From Nonomuraea muscovyensis (GTDB lineage: Bacteria > Actinomycetota > Actinomycetes > Streptosporangiales > Streptosporangiaceae): a stretch of 64,000 nt of DNA. The translations under genes and the position numbers were made by a program. Shown piece by piece: positions 32,661 through 41,705 of this stretch. The stretch spans positions 2,232,001-2,296,000 of the forward strand of contig NZ_JACHJB010000001.1 in NCBI RefSeq assembly GCF_014207745.1. Reading direction: 5' to 3'. Position 1 is the stretch's first letter. Each line of letters begins with the position of its first letter. The notes beneath the pieces were generated by a model. That model was not told the origin of the DNA and did no database searches. It saw only the letters and a program-made list of their open reading frames with translations.

Positions 32661-33667
32661 TGAGGCCGACAGCGAAGCAGGTGGCCGAGGCCGCGGGCGT
32701 CTCGGTCGCGACCGTCTCCTACGTCTTCGGCGGCCGTGACGGCAGGGTCGCCCCCGAGACGAGGCAGCGGGTGCTGGAGGCGGCCGGCCGGCTCGGCTAC
32801 GCCCCCGACCAGGCGGCCAGGAGCCTGCGCCGGGGCCGCACGCAGCGGGTCTGCCTGGTGCAGGGCTCGTTCGGCGGCGTCCCCACCGAGGAGCGGCTGG
32901 CCAGGGACCTGCACGAGATGGCCGACGCCCAGGGCTACTCCGTGGTCACGCTCACCGTCTACTCACGGGCCCGCGCGGTCGCCGCCGCCGACGTGCTGCG
33001 CGGCGGCATCGCCGACGGCGCCCTGATCAACGTGAGCGGCGAGCACCTCACCCCCGACCTGCTGGCCTCGGTCGTCTCGACCGGGCTGCCGGTCGTGGCC
33101 ATCCGCGAGGGAGAGGTCCCGCCGGGGTGCGACGTGGTGCGCGTCCCGGAGGCCGACGCCTGCGCCGAGGCGGTCGAGCACCTCATCGCGCAGGGCCGCC
33201 GCCGCATCGCGTTCCTGGCGCACCGCCACGAGCTCTACACCGGCCGCCCCTCCGGCAGGCTGCTCGGCTACACCCGGGCCCTCGACAGGCACGGCGTCGA
33301 TCCGGCACGACGCCTCATCGTCTCGGGAGCGGACGACCGGGTCGCCGCCTACCAGGCGGTCACGGAGCTGCTGCGCTCCCCCGACCGGCCCGACGCCGTC
33401 TTCGCCGCCTCCGACCGGGCCGCGATCAGCACGATCTGGGCGGTCCGGGACGCCGGCCTGCGGGTCCCGGAGGACGTGGCCGTGATCGGCGTCGGCAACA
33501 TCGACGAAGGGCTCATCGCCAACCCGCCGCTCAGCACCGTCGGCCCGCTCCGGCACGACTGCACCGACGTCGTGCGGCTGCTGTTCGACCGCCTCCGGGC
33601 CGAGGAGCCGCCACCCGCCCGCGAGCTGGTCCGCACCTGGTCGTTCCTGCGGCGTGGCTCCGCCTGA
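32660..33667 (+). CDS. LacI-family transcriptional repressor
   Basis: A 335-residue regulator. The LacI helix-turn-helix RPTAKQVAEAAGVSVATVSY and hinge helix GYAPDQAARSLRRGRT occupy the first 60 residues; the rest is a periplasmic-binding-protein-like effector domain (VCLVQGSFGG, VFAASDRAAIS, DVAVIGVGNIDEG). The ATG at 32660 has no Shine-Dalgarno and lies at the predicted transcription start, so the mRNA is probably leaderless. Two matching operators lie upstream. The next gene, a sulfatase, starts 31 bases after its stop, so the repressor probably controls use of a sulfated sugar. Confidence 0.95.
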   Translation: MRPTAKQVAEAAGVSVATVSYVFGGRDGRVAPETRQRVLEAAGRLGYAPDQAARSLRRGRTQRVCLVQGSFGGVPTEERLARDLHEMADAQGYSVVTLTVYSRARAVAAADVLRGGIADGALINVSGEHLTPDLLASVVSTGLPVVAIREGEVPPGCDVVRVPEADACAEAVEHLIAQGRRRIAFLAHRHELYTGRPSGRLLGYTRALDRHGVDPARRLIVSGADDRVAAYQAVTELLRSPDRPDAVFAASDRAAISTIWAVRDAGLRVPEDVAVIGVGNIDEGLIANPPLSTVGPLRHDCTDVVRLLFDRLRAEEPPPARELVRTWSFLRRGSA

Positions 33668-33698
33668 ACCGCCTCCGTGCCCCGATGGGAGTTCCCTC

Positions 33699-35066
33699 TT
33701 GCGCCCGAACGTGATCGTGTTCTTCACCGACCAGCAGCGGTGGGACACCGTCGGCCCCTTCACCCCCACCCTCGACCGGATGGCCCGACGGGGCACCCAG
33801 GCCGAGGTGGCGATCACCCCGCAGCCCGTGTGCGCGCCCGCCCGCGCCGCCCTGCAGACGGGCCGCTACCCGACCACCACAGGGGTCCACCGCAACGGCA
33901 TCCCCCTGCCCGCCGCCGAGCGGACGCTCGCCCACCGCTTCGGCGAGGCCGGCTACGCCACCGGCTACATCGGCAAGTGGCACCTGGGCGGCCAGGAGCC
34001 GGTGCCCGCCGACCGGCGCGGCGGCTACCGCTCCTGGCTGGCGGCCAACGGCCTGGAACACACCTCCGACGCCTACCGCACGATCGTGTACGACGAGGCG
34101 GACGACCCCGTGCTGCTGCCCGGCTACCGTTCGGACGCGCTGGTGGACGCGGCCGTCCGCTTCGTCGCCGACCACCACCGCGAGCCGTTCTACCTCTTCG
34201 TGTCGTTCCTGGAGCCGCACCACCAGAACCAGGTGGACAGCTATCCGGCCCCCGACGGCTACGAGGAGCGCTACGCGGGCCGCTGGATGCCGCCGGACCT
34301 CGCGACGCTCGGCGGCACGGCGCACCGGCACGCGGGCGGCTACCTGGGCCAGGTCAAGCGGCTGGACGAGGGGCTCGGCCGGCTGCTCGACGCGCTGCGC
34401 AGCATGGACCTGCTGGACGACACGATCGTGGCGTACACCTCCGACCACGGCAACCACTTCAAGACCCGCAACGGCGAGTACAAGCGGTCCTGCCACGACG
34501 CCTCGCTGCGGGTGCCGCTGGCCCTGCGCGGGCCCGGCTTCGACGGCGGCGGGACCATCGCGCGTCCGGTCAGCACGATCGACCTGCCGCCCACCCTGCT
34601 GGAGGCCGCCGGACTGCCGGTGCCGGCGGAGATGCAGGGCCGCTCGTTCCTGCCGCTGGTGCGCGACGCCCGCGCCGACTGGCCCGAGGAGGTGTTCTTC
34701 CAGGTGAGCGAGTCCGAGGTGGGCCGGGGCATCCGCACCTCCCGGTGGAAGTACTACGCCGTCGCCGAGGACGCCCACCCGTGGCACGACGCCGCCGCCC
34801 CGCGCTACCGCGAGCAGGCCCTGTACGACCTCGCCGGCGACCCGCACGAGCTGTCCAACCTGGTCGGCCTGCGCTCCCACCGGGAGCAGGCGGCGCTGCT
34901 GCGCGAGCGGCTGGCACGCCGGATCGTCGAAGCCGGGGAGGCGGAGCCGGTCATCGAGCCCGCGCCCGAACACGACCCGGGCGGGCAGTTGATGACCGAC
35001 CCCGCCGTGCGGCTGCGCGGCCCCGCCCCGGCGAGGTTCGGCCACCAGCCGCCGAAGACGACGTGA
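33699..35066 (+). CDS. Cytoplasmic-type sulfatase
   Basis: A 455-residue sulfatase. Metal ligands are in NVIVFFTDQQRWD, the catalytic cysteine is Cys45 in CAPAR (45-49) followed by ALQTGRYP, GYIGKWHLG supplies conserved Lys and His, and AYTSDHGNHF holds the second metal site. No signal peptide is present, unlike the sulfatase at 8850, so it may act on an imported sulfated sugar. Start TTG 33699 is supported by GGGAG 7 bases upstream. The Cys needs the formylglycine-generating enzyme, not seen here. It is co-transcribed with the LacI repressor and convergent with the DUF1206 gene four bases away. Confidence 0.92.
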   Translation: MRPNVIVFFTDQQRWDTVGPFTPTLDRMARRGTQAEVAITPQPVCAPARAALQTGRYPTTTGVHRNGIPLPAAERTLAHRFGEAGYATGYIGKWHLGGQEPVPADRRGGYRSWLAANGLEHTSDAYRTIVYDEADDPVLLPGYRSDALVDAAVRFVADHHREPFYLFVSFLEPHHQNQVDSYPAPDGYEERYAGRWMPPDLATLGGTAHRHAGGYLGQVKRLDEGLGRLLDALRSMDLLDDTIVAYTSDHGNHFKTRNGEYKRSCHDASLRVPLALRGPGFDGGGTIARPVSTIDLPPTLLEAAGLPVPAEMQGRSFLPLVRDARADWPEEVFFQVSESEVGRGIRTSRWKYYAVAEDAHPWHDAAAPRYREQALYDLAGDPHELSNLVGLRSHREQAALLRERLARRIVEAGEAEPVIEPAPEHDPGGQLMTDPAVRLRGPAPARFGHQPPKTT

Positions 35067-35070
35067 ACGC

Positions 35071-35886
35071 TCAGGTCCGGCGCCAGCGCGCCTCGCCGAA
35101 GCAGTAGCCCGCGAACAGCAGCACCCCCAGGGCCACCGCCACGAGCAGCCACGGCCCGACGGGGGTCGCGGCGAACGCCCGGAGCGTCGCGTCGATGCCG
35201 CCGGCCTTGTCGGGGTCGGCGGTGAGCGCCGCCTGCACGACGAAGACCCCGGCCAGCCCGGCGATGGCGCCCCTGGCCAGGTAGCCCGCCGTGCCCAGCT
35301 TCTCCATCGTCCGCTCGGCCCCGGGCGACATCCGGCCCGTGTCCAGGTCCTCGCGGAACTTCTTGGTCAGCCCGGACCGCGCCCAGTACACGCCCAGCCC
35401 GATGACGCCGAGGCCGATCAGGCCCACGATGAGCGGCCCGCCCGGCAGGTCGAGCAGCTTGGCGGTCACGTCCTGCGACTTCTTGTCCTCGGAGGCCGCT
35501 CCTCCGGCGAGCAGCACGCTCAGCAGGGTGAAGACGATCAGCACGTACACGCCGGTCCGGAGCACCGCCTCGACGCGGTCCAAGGTCTTGAGCCCGCCGA
35601 ACAGCGCCTCCGACGCCTGCCAGAGCGACAGCGCCACGAAGCCCGCCACCATCACCCACAGGATCACCGACCCGAACGGCAGCTCCGCCACCGTGGCGAT
35701 CGCGCCGCCCTTGTCGGCCTGCTCGTCCGCCCCGCCTAAGGCGATCTGCACCGCCAGCACACCGATCAGCGCGTACAGCACGCCGCGGCAGGCCAGCCCG
35801 ACGCGGGTGAGCCGGTCCATCATGGGGTGCCGGACCGCCCGCCGCGCCGCGGCCGTGGCCTGCCGGCCCGCGTTCGTTGTCGTCAC
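35071..35886 (-). CDS. DUF1206 membrane protein
   Basis: A 271-residue membrane protein with three internally similar units, each a pair of helices starting with a motif like LTRVGLACRGVLYALIGVLAVQIALG (residues 26-51), VEAVLRTGVYVLIVFTLLSVLL and MEKLGTAGYLARGAIAGLAGVFVVQAAL. This threefold repeat is the defining feature of DUF1206. Function of the family is unknown. GGAGGAGCG lies upstream of ATG 35886. Monocistronic. Confidence 0.92.
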   Translation of the reverse strand: MTTTNAGRQATAAARRAVRHPMMDRLTRVGLACRGVLYALIGVLAVQIALGGADEQADKGGAIATVAELPFGSVILWVMVAGFVALSLWQASEALFGGLKTLDRVEAVLRTGVYVLIVFTLLSVLLAGGAASEDKKSQDVTAKLLDLPGGPLIVGLIGLGVIGLGVYWARSGLTKKFREDLDTGRMSPGAERTMEKLGTAGYLARGAIAGLAGVFVVQAALTADPDKAGGIDATLRAFAATPVGPWLLVAVALGVLLFAGYCFGEARWRRT

Positions 35887-35957
35887 CGCTCCTCCTCAGG
35901 GATCGCCCGAAGACTCCCGAGTGCCCTGGAAGGCGGCCGTTAGGCATGAGGAGTGCG

Positions 35958-37166
35958 TCACCTGGGGGTGAGGACCCAGCTCCAGGCGCCCTCCTTCCGG
36001 CTGTCGCTCTTGCCGGTCAACGGGGTCATCCTGGTGCCGTCGACGCTGACCAGCACGAGCCCCGCGTCGAACTCGTTGGGACAGTCCCCCCGGCAGCCCA
36101 GCGCGACGACGGTGTCGTCATCCGCCCACGCCAGGAGCTGGAGCACCTGCTGGCGGCCGACCACGTCGCCGGTCCGGACGTCGGTGATGCGGGTGGGCAG
36201 GCCGGGCTCCCCGAGGAGGCGGGTGCCGTCGGGCGAGAGACGTGACCAGCCGTTACGGCCGAGGTACCGGTCGTCGGCGGGCGCGTCCTGCGGCCGCCCG
36301 TCCAGAGTGCGGTAGGCGCGGCTCGGCCTGGTCACGCTCGGTTCCCAGATGAGCGAGCCGTCCGCGCTCCAGCCCAGGTCCTGCCGGCTGTTGCCGTTGC
36401 TCGGGCCGTCGACGAAGCCCGGTTCGGAGCCGCTCCGCATCGGGGGCAGCGCGTGGTGCTCGGCCTCTCCCGTCGCGGCGTCCACGATGTAGTAGCCGGT
36501 CCTGGTGCTGGCGAAGTGCTCCTGGGAGTTCTTTCCCAGCCGCCGCCACCGGTCGGGATACTCGGAGTAGGTCGTGGCCAGGAGTTCGGTGCCGTCAGGC
36601 GACCAGACGACCGAGCCGACGGCGTGCTCCAGCCCGATGGACGACAGGATCCGCTGCGTGTTGAGATCCACGATGACCAGCCGCTTGCCGAGGCCGTCGC
36701 CGTCGATCGCCGCGGCGACCTGGAGCCCCGGCGCGACGTCCAGCCACGCCCAGGAGGTCCGCTCGTAGCCGCCGGTGCGGGGATCGTACAGCCACCAGAC
36801 GCGCCGAAGGCGTTCTACGGAGTTGGGGAGCTTCTCGAAGCTGTACGTCCAGTAGGCCGACACGGCCACGTTCCCGGCGGCGACGAGCTTGCGCGGCGGC
36901 CGGTTCGCGGTGTCGGCCCGCACGTCCGTGGGGGCGGGCGACGGCCTGGCGGGCAGGGTGACCTCGGTCGCCGGCCGTACGGTGTGCTCGGCGTCGCCCG
37001 TGCCGGTGACGTACCCGGCCACCGCGAGGAGCACTCCCGTGACGAGGGCGACCGCCGTCACGGCCGGCCACCGGACGCGCCTGCGTAGCGCCCGGTCGGC
37101 CAGGTCGTGCGGCACCACGGCCTCGTCCGCCCACTCGTGCAGGGTGTCGCGCAGCATGCGGGTCAT
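35958..37166 (-). CDS. Membrane-anchored beta-propeller-like protein paired with SigE-family sigma factor
   Basis: A 402-residue protein with a short cytoplasmic N-terminus (MTRMLRDTLHEWADEAVVPHDLADRALRRR), one membrane helix (PAVTAVALVTGVLLAVAGYVTG, about 35-56) and a large extracytoplasmic domain rich in WD40/TolB-like strands (VVWSPDGTELLATTYS, DLGWSADGSLIWEP, RLSPDGTRLL). Its ATG overlaps the sigma factor stop in ATGA, so it is translationally coupled. The organisation fits a sigma-regulatory or signal-sensing partner, but no zinc anti-sigma motif (HxxxCxxC) is present. Confidence 0.82.
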   Translation of the reverse strand: MTRMLRDTLHEWADEAVVPHDLADRALRRRVRWPAVTAVALVTGVLLAVAGYVTGTGDAEHTVRPATEVTLPARPSPAPTDVRADTANRPPRKLVAAGNVAVSAYWTYSFEKLPNSVERLRRVWWLYDPRTGGYERTSWAWLDVAPGLQVAAAIDGDGLGKRLVIVDLNTQRILSSIGLEHAVGSVVWSPDGTELLATTYSEYPDRWRRLGKNSQEHFASTRTGYYIVDAATGEAEHHALPPMRSGSEPGFVDGPSNGNSRQDLGWSADGSLIWEPSVTRPSRAYRTLDGRPQDAPADDRYLGRNGWSRLSPDGTRLLGEPGLPTRITDVRTGDVVGRQQVLQLLAWADDDTVVALGCRGDCPNEFDAGLVLVSVDGTRMTPLTGKSDSRKEGAWSWVLTPR

Positions 37167-37672
37167 CGTGCGACCTCCAGTTCCTCGGCCAGCTCGGGGG
37201 CGACCTCCCGCAGGCGGGTGAGGGAACGGTGCGCGGTGCTGCGTACCGTGCCGACCGAGCAGCCGAGCTGCCGCGCCACCTCGCGCTCGGGCAGGTCCTC
37301 GAAGTAGCGCAGCACGAGCACCGCGCGCTGACGTGGCGTGAGCCTGGCCAGCGCTCCCCGCAGCACCATGCGCAGCTCGCTCTGGTTGGTGCGGTCCTGT
37401 CCCGGCCCGTCGGGCGGGGTCGCCTGGACGACCTCGCCGCGCCGGCCGGTCACGCGCCACCAGCTCACCTGCTGGCGGTACATGATCTGCTTCGCGTACG
37501 CCTCGGGCGCCTCGACGCGCCGCCACCTGGCCGCCAGCTTCGCCAGCGCCGTCTGCACCAGGTCCTCGGCCGCGTGGTGGTCACCGCCGGTGAGCAGGAA
37601 GCCGAGCCGCATCAGGGCGGCAGAGCGCGCAGAGACGAACTCGCGGAAGCCTCGCTCGTCCGCGGGGTCCAC
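37163..37672 (-). CDS. SigE-family RNA polymerase sigma factor
   Basis: A 169-residue ECF sigma factor of the SigE family widespread in actinomycetes. Region 2 is REFVSARSAALMRLGFLLTGGDHHAAEDLVQTALAKLAARW and region 4 is LTPRQRAVLVLRYFEDLPEREVARQLGCSVGTVRSTAHRSL, with the family's VRSTAHR ending. The sequence GGAGGTGATC, a full match to the anti-Shine-Dalgarno, sits immediately upstream of the GTG at 37672, which therefore decides the start against the ATG at 37684. Its product probably drives its own operon with the downstream membrane protein. Confidence 0.94.
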   Translation of the reverse strand: MDPADERGFREFVSARSAALMRLGFLLTGGDHHAAEDLVQTALAKLAARWRRVEAPEAYAKQIMYRQQVSWWRVTGRRGEVVQATPPDGPGQDRTNQSELRMVLRGALARLTPRQRAVLVLRYFEDLPEREVARQLGCSVGTVRSTAHRSLTRLREVAPELAEELEVAR

Positions 37673-37760
37673 GATCACCTCCATGAGGATGGGAATGTCA
37701 CCCCTCAGACGCTCCGCGCCCCGCCGCGCTATGCCTGTCACCGGGACCGGAAAAGACGAA

Positions 37761-37796
37761 CGCGGGAGGCGGCCGGTCTCCGGCCGTCCTCCCGCG
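37761..37796 (-). terminator. Hairpin terminator after the M28 peptidase
   Basis: CGCGGGAGG-CGGCCGG pairs with CCGGCCG-CCTCCCGCG around a TCT loop with one bulged base. On the minus strand it is followed by TTCGTCTTTTCC, a weak T-rich tail, 10 bases after the peptidase stop. Confidence 0.75.
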
Positions 37797-37806
37797 TCCG
37801 GGTGGG

Positions 37807-39318
37807 TCAGCTCGCGGCCTGTACGGCCACGCGGGCCGCAGCGGCGGCCTCCCGCCTCGGGATGGTCCTGAGGTTGAAGGCGTACCGTGCGGTGGAGTCG
37901 GCGATCGCGTCGGAGTTGACGTCGAGCGCCGTCGCGTCGATGTTGCCGATGGTGTCGCACGCCTGGTGATAGCAGGGGTCGTAGGCGGTGCCCGCCGTGC
38001 CGCCGAACAGGGCGGCCTCCTCGGCCGTCTTGATGCCCTCGGCGCCGGTGAAGATGCCGCCGGCCGGGATGCCCACGGCGATGAACGGGCCGTAGTCGGA
38101 GCGACCGTCGAAGTCGGTGCCGACGTGGCCGAGCTCACGGGCGTCGTAGAAGGCCTCGAACCGCTTCTCGATCTCCGCCGAGCCGGGCGGGCCCGCCGGG
38201 GAGCCGGTGTTGTCGGAGTTGTCGCCGTCGTACAGCTTGATGGCGTAGTTGGGTGAGGCGACCATGTCGAAGTTCAGGTAGAGCCTGATGCGGTCGCGCT
38301 GCGCCTGCGACAGCTTCTCGACGTACTGGTCCGAGCCGAGCAGGCCGAGCTCCTCGGCCGCCCAGAACGCGAAGCGCACCTTGTTGCGCACCGGGAACCG
38401 CTTCATCTGCAGGGCGGTCTCCAGGATGGCCGCGCTGCCGGAGCCGTTGTCGTTGATGCCGGGGCCCTCGGGGACGCTGTCGAGGTGCGCGCCGACCATC
38501 ACGACGTTCCCCGGGTCGCCGAGGCGGGTCTCGGCGATCACGTTGTGGTCGGTGCCGAGCTGCAGCGTGGCGTCCACCTTGAGCCGGACCGTCGCACCGG
38601 CGGTGGCGGCCAGCTCGTTGCCGACCGCGAAGTCGGCGAAGACCATCGGCACGCCGGCCCGCCACTCGCCGATGTCGAGCGGGAAGGCGTCGGTGCGGCC
38701 CTCCTGGCCCTCGTTGAAGACGATGATGCCCGACGCGCCGGCGGCGCCGGCGTTGCGGATCTTCTGGGCGAACGCGCACGTGCCGCGCTGGATCAGCGCG
38801 ATGCGACCCTCGACGAAGCCTTCGAAGTCGGACATCTCGCAGCCGCTCGTCGAACTCGGCGTCGGAGCGGGCGGCAGGGTCAGGTCCACGCCCTGGACCT
38901 GGGCCGTCACGTCACCGGCCGGCGAGGGCTGGAAGGTGTGGAAGTCCTCGTTCGGTGTGTACGTCTTCTGGCCGGGAGCGGTCAGGGCCAGGGTGGGCGG
39001 GTTGTTCTCGGTCCAGCCCTGGACGAAGTTGATCGGCTCCAGGGTGACCCGGTAGCCGGCCCTGCGCAGCTTGCCCGCCACGTAGTCGCGAGAGGCCGCG
39101 TAACCGGGCGTGCCCGCGGCGCGGTTGCCCCCGTTGGCCGTGGCGATGGACTGCAGGGCGTCGAGGTGCTTCTTGACATTGGCCCCCGTGACCTGCTTCA
39201 CCAGGTGCCTGGCGAAAACCTCCTCGGCCGTCTTCGCCTCGGCCGGGCCGGTCATGGCCAGCGGCAGGGCGATTGCCGTAATCAGGGCGGCGGCGCCCTT
39301 GAAAACGGATACGCGCAT
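37807..39318 (-). CDS. Secreted M28 family aminopeptidase with PA domain
   Basis: A 503-residue secreted metallopeptidase resembling Streptomyces griseus aminopeptidase. A signal peptide (MRVSVFKGAAALITAIALPLAMTG, AEA cleavage) is followed by a propeptide-like region, a protease-associated insert (GFVEGRIALIQRGTCAFAQKIRNA) and the catalytic domain with dizinc ligands in VGAHLDSVPEGPGINDNGSG, the general base in FWAAEELGLLGS, NFDMV, and YHQACDTIGN. It releases N-terminal residues from peptides outside the cell. AGGAGT lies before ATG 39318. Monocistronic with a strong hairpin downstream. Confidence 0.95.
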   Translation of the reverse strand: MRVSVFKGAAALITAIALPLAMTGPAEAKTAEEVFARHLVKQVTGANVKKHLDALQSIATANGGNRAAGTPGYAASRDYVAGKLRRAGYRVTLEPINFVQGWTENNPPTLALTAPGQKTYTPNEDFHTFQPSPAGDVTAQVQGVDLTLPPAPTPSSTSGCEMSDFEGFVEGRIALIQRGTCAFAQKIRNAGAAGASGIIVFNEGQEGRTDAFPLDIGEWRAGVPMVFADFAVGNELAATAGATVRLKVDATLQLGTDHNVIAETRLGDPGNVVMVGAHLDSVPEGPGINDNGSGSAAILETALQMKRFPVRNKVRFAFWAAEELGLLGSDQYVEKLSQAQRDRIRLYLNFDMVASPNYAIKLYDGDNSDNTGSPAGPPGSAEIEKRFEAFYDARELGHVGTDFDGRSDYGPFIAVGIPAGGIFTGAEGIKTAEEAALFGGTAGTAYDPCYHQACDTIGNIDATALDVNSDAIADSTARYAFNLRTIPRREAAAAARVAVQAAS

Positions 39319-39550
39319 AGGACTCCTCCAACAACAGAAACGGCCGCAAGATCCCCCGAGGCAGCCTTATTGGAAGGTATCCCCGTGCACGGGAAACGGC
39401 TAGGGCCCGATTACGGATACGAACGTTCATGAGTCGGCCGCGTTGATATGCGAGGGGGCACGCATCGCCGGGCCCGAGGACGGTCTTCGACATGGCTGCG
39501 CCTCCCCCGGGCAGGGTGTCCCCTGACGAGCCGACCACGGAGGAGGATTC

Positions 39551-39733
39551 ATGTCGGAGCCCGACGACCGCCCCCTCGCCGACCGGCGGGACGACCCCGA
39601 GGATTACACGGAGGCCGACTTCGCCGAGGAGTTCTCCCCCTCGCCCACCGACCCGGCCAACCAGCCGGAGGGTGACCCACATGAGCGGGTCTACGGGGAG
39701 GACGAGGGTTACGAGCGGCCCACCGACGCCTGA
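39551..39733 (+). CDS. Small acidic hypothetical protein
   Basis: A 60-residue protein, about one third Asp/Glu, starting MSEPDDRPLADRRDDPEDYTE and ending ERVYGEDEGYERPTDA. GGAGGATTC before the ATG at 39551 is an excellent ribosome-binding site and the composition differs from chance frames. It has no Cys, signal peptide or membrane helix, and is probably disordered. It stands alone upstream of the HAD-ATPase gene by 114 bases. No family is recognised. Confidence 0.7.
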   Translation: MSEPDDRPLADRRDDPEDYTEADFAEEFSPSPTDPANQPEGDPHERVYGEDEGYERPTDA

Positions 39734-39847
39734 CCGCCGGCCGTTCGGCGGAGCCGCGTCCGCACCGCTGGAACGCGGCAGAGGTTGAGGTCCGGCGAGT
39801 GACCGGGCGCGCCTTTCGACCGCGTGCTCCCGGGTAGGGGCGGGCTC

Positions 39848-41593
39848 ATGAGATATCACGTGCTCGCCTGCGACTTCGACGACACCCTCGCCACGCGGGG
39901 CGCGGTGGCCGACGAGACGGTCAGGGCACTGGAGCGGGTCTCCCGCTCCGGCCGGCGGCTGCTGCTGGTCACGGGCCGCGAACTGGACGACCTGCTCGCC
40001 GTGTTCCCGCATGCCGACCTGTTCGACCTGGTGGTCGCCGAGAACGGCGCGCTGCTCTACGATCCCGGCGAGCGGACCAGGGACACGTTGGCCCCGCCGC
40101 CGCCGGAGGAGTTCGTGGAGCGGCTGAAGGGGCAGGGCGTGACGCCGCTGGGCGTCGGGGCGGTGATCGTCGCCACCCGCGAGCCGTACGACGAGCAGGT
40201 GAACGACGCGATCCGCGACTTCGGCCTGGAACTCCAGGTGATCAGGAACAAGGGCGCGGTCATGGTGCTGCCGCCCGGCGTGAACAAGGCCAGCGGCCTG
40301 GCCACCGCCCTCCGGCGGCTCAACCTGTCGCAGCACAACGTGGTGGCCGTCGGCGACGCCGAGAACGACCACGCGTTCCTGGCCGCCGCCGAGTGCGGCG
40401 CCGCCGTCGCCAACGCCGTGCCGGCGCTGCGCGCGCAGTGCGACCTGCCGCTCGACGGGGAGGACGGAGCGGGTGTCGTCGAGCTGGCCGAGCTGCTGCT
40501 GTCGGGTGAGCTGGACGAGCGGCCGATCCCCCGGCACGACGTGCTGCTGGGCCGGGCAGGCGGGGACGGGGGCGGGGAGGTGCGGCTGCCGCCGTACGGG
40601 GCGGGGCTCGTCGTGGCCGGGCCGTCGGGCAGCGGCAAGTCCACGGTCACCACCGCGCTGCTCGAACGGCTCATCGAGGGTGGCCACCAGTGCGTGGTCA
40701 TCGACCCGGAGGGCGACTACGCGGAGTTCCCGGAGGCGGCCGTGCTGGGCGACCCCGACCGGCCGCCGGGCGTCGAGGAGGTGCTGAAGCTGCTGGAGTC
40801 ACCCGAGCAGAGCGCGGTCGTGAACATGATCGGCATGGCGCTGCGCGACCGGCCGGCGTTCTTCGCCGAGTTGCTGCCCCGCCTGACGGCCCTGCGGACG
40901 CGCCTCGGACACCCGCACTGGGTCGTGGTGGACGAGGCACACCACCTGATGCCGGCGGAACTGCAGGAGGTGCCGATCAAGGACGTGCGCGACCTCGGCT
41001 CGCTGCTGATGATCACCGTGCACCCGGAGGCGCTGAGCCCGGCGGCGCTGCGCCTGGTCGGCACCGTGCTCGCGGTCGGCGCGCGGCCGGGCCGCACGCT
41101 GGCCGCGTTCGCCGACGCCCTCGGCCGGCCGGCCCCGCCCGGTGACGGCCTGCCCGAGGGAGGCGTGGTGCTGTGGCGGTGCGACGCCGACCGGGCCCAG
41201 CCGGTCGAGGTGGAGCCCGCCCGCACCGAGCGCACGAGGCACCGGCGCAAGTACGCGGCGGGCACCATGTCCAAGGACAAGAGCTTCTACTTCACCGGCC
41301 CCGCGAACCGCCTGCGCCTGCGCGCCCGCAACCTGCACACCTTCATCGAGCTGAGCGAGGGCGTGGACGAGGAGACGTGGCTCTACCACCTGGAGCGCGG
41401 CGACTACTCCAGGTGGATTCGCGAGTCGCTGGGCGACGACGAGCTGGCCGACGCGGTCGCCGGCGTCGAGCGCTGCGAGCGCGGCGAGCGCGACGCCCGG
41501 GACAGCCTGCGCCGTGTCACGGCCCTCATCGAGGAGCGCTACACGCTGCCGTCCGAGCCGACCAAGTACGACCCGGACCACGACGACCGGTAG
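39848..41593 (+). CDS. HAD-IIB phosphatase fused to a HerA-like P-loop ATPase
   Basis: A 581-residue two-domain protein. Residues 1 to about 230 form a HAD-IIB (Cof-like) phosphatase: nucleophile region CDFDDTLA (Asp9, Asp11), LLVTGRE, and VVAVGDAENDHAFL for metal binding. From about 245 a P-loop domain begins with Walker A GPSGSGKST (258-266), VIDPEGDY and Walker B WVVVDEAHHL. A C-terminal block (KDKSFYFTGPANRLRLRARNLHTF) is a further conserved module. The ATPase half resembles HerA/VirB4-type enzymes. Combined role is unknown; nucleotide or sugar phosphate control coupled to ATP is one possibility. Confidence 0.88.
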   Translation: MRYHVLACDFDDTLATRGAVADETVRALERVSRSGRRLLLVTGRELDDLLAVFPHADLFDLVVAENGALLYDPGERTRDTLAPPPPEEFVERLKGQGVTPLGVGAVIVATREPYDEQVNDAIRDFGLELQVIRNKGAVMVLPPGVNKASGLATALRRLNLSQHNVVAVGDAENDHAFLAAAECGAAVANAVPALRAQCDLPLDGEDGAGVVELAELLLSGELDERPIPRHDVLLGRAGGDGGGEVRLPPYGAGLVVAGPSGSGKSTVTTALLERLIEGGHQCVVIDPEGDYAEFPEAAVLGDPDRPPGVEEVLKLLESPEQSAVVNMIGMALRDRPAFFAELLPRLTALRTRLGHPHWVVVDEAHHLMPAELQEVPIKDVRDLGSLLMITVHPEALSPAALRLVGTVLAVGARPGRTLAAFADALGRPAPPGDGLPEGGVVLWRCDADRAQPVEVEPARTERTRHRRKYAAGTMSKDKSFYFTGPANRLRLRARNLHTFIELSEGVDEETWLYHLERGDYSRWIRESLGDDELADAVAGVERCERGERDARDSLRRVTALIEERYTLPSEPTKYDPDHDDR

Positions 41594-41705
41594 CGGGGAC
41601 CTGCCCTACTTCACCTACCGGCGCGCGCAGGCGCCCGGCCGAGCCTCCTGGCTGTCGCGCGCGCAGAGGGGACTCAACCGTCGCCCTTCACGTTGTTCAC
41701 GTCCT

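Noticed and set aside
39734..39847. Riboswitch or RNA gene upstream of the HAD-ATPase
   Set aside because: The 114 bases show no conserved structured motif that I can recognise.
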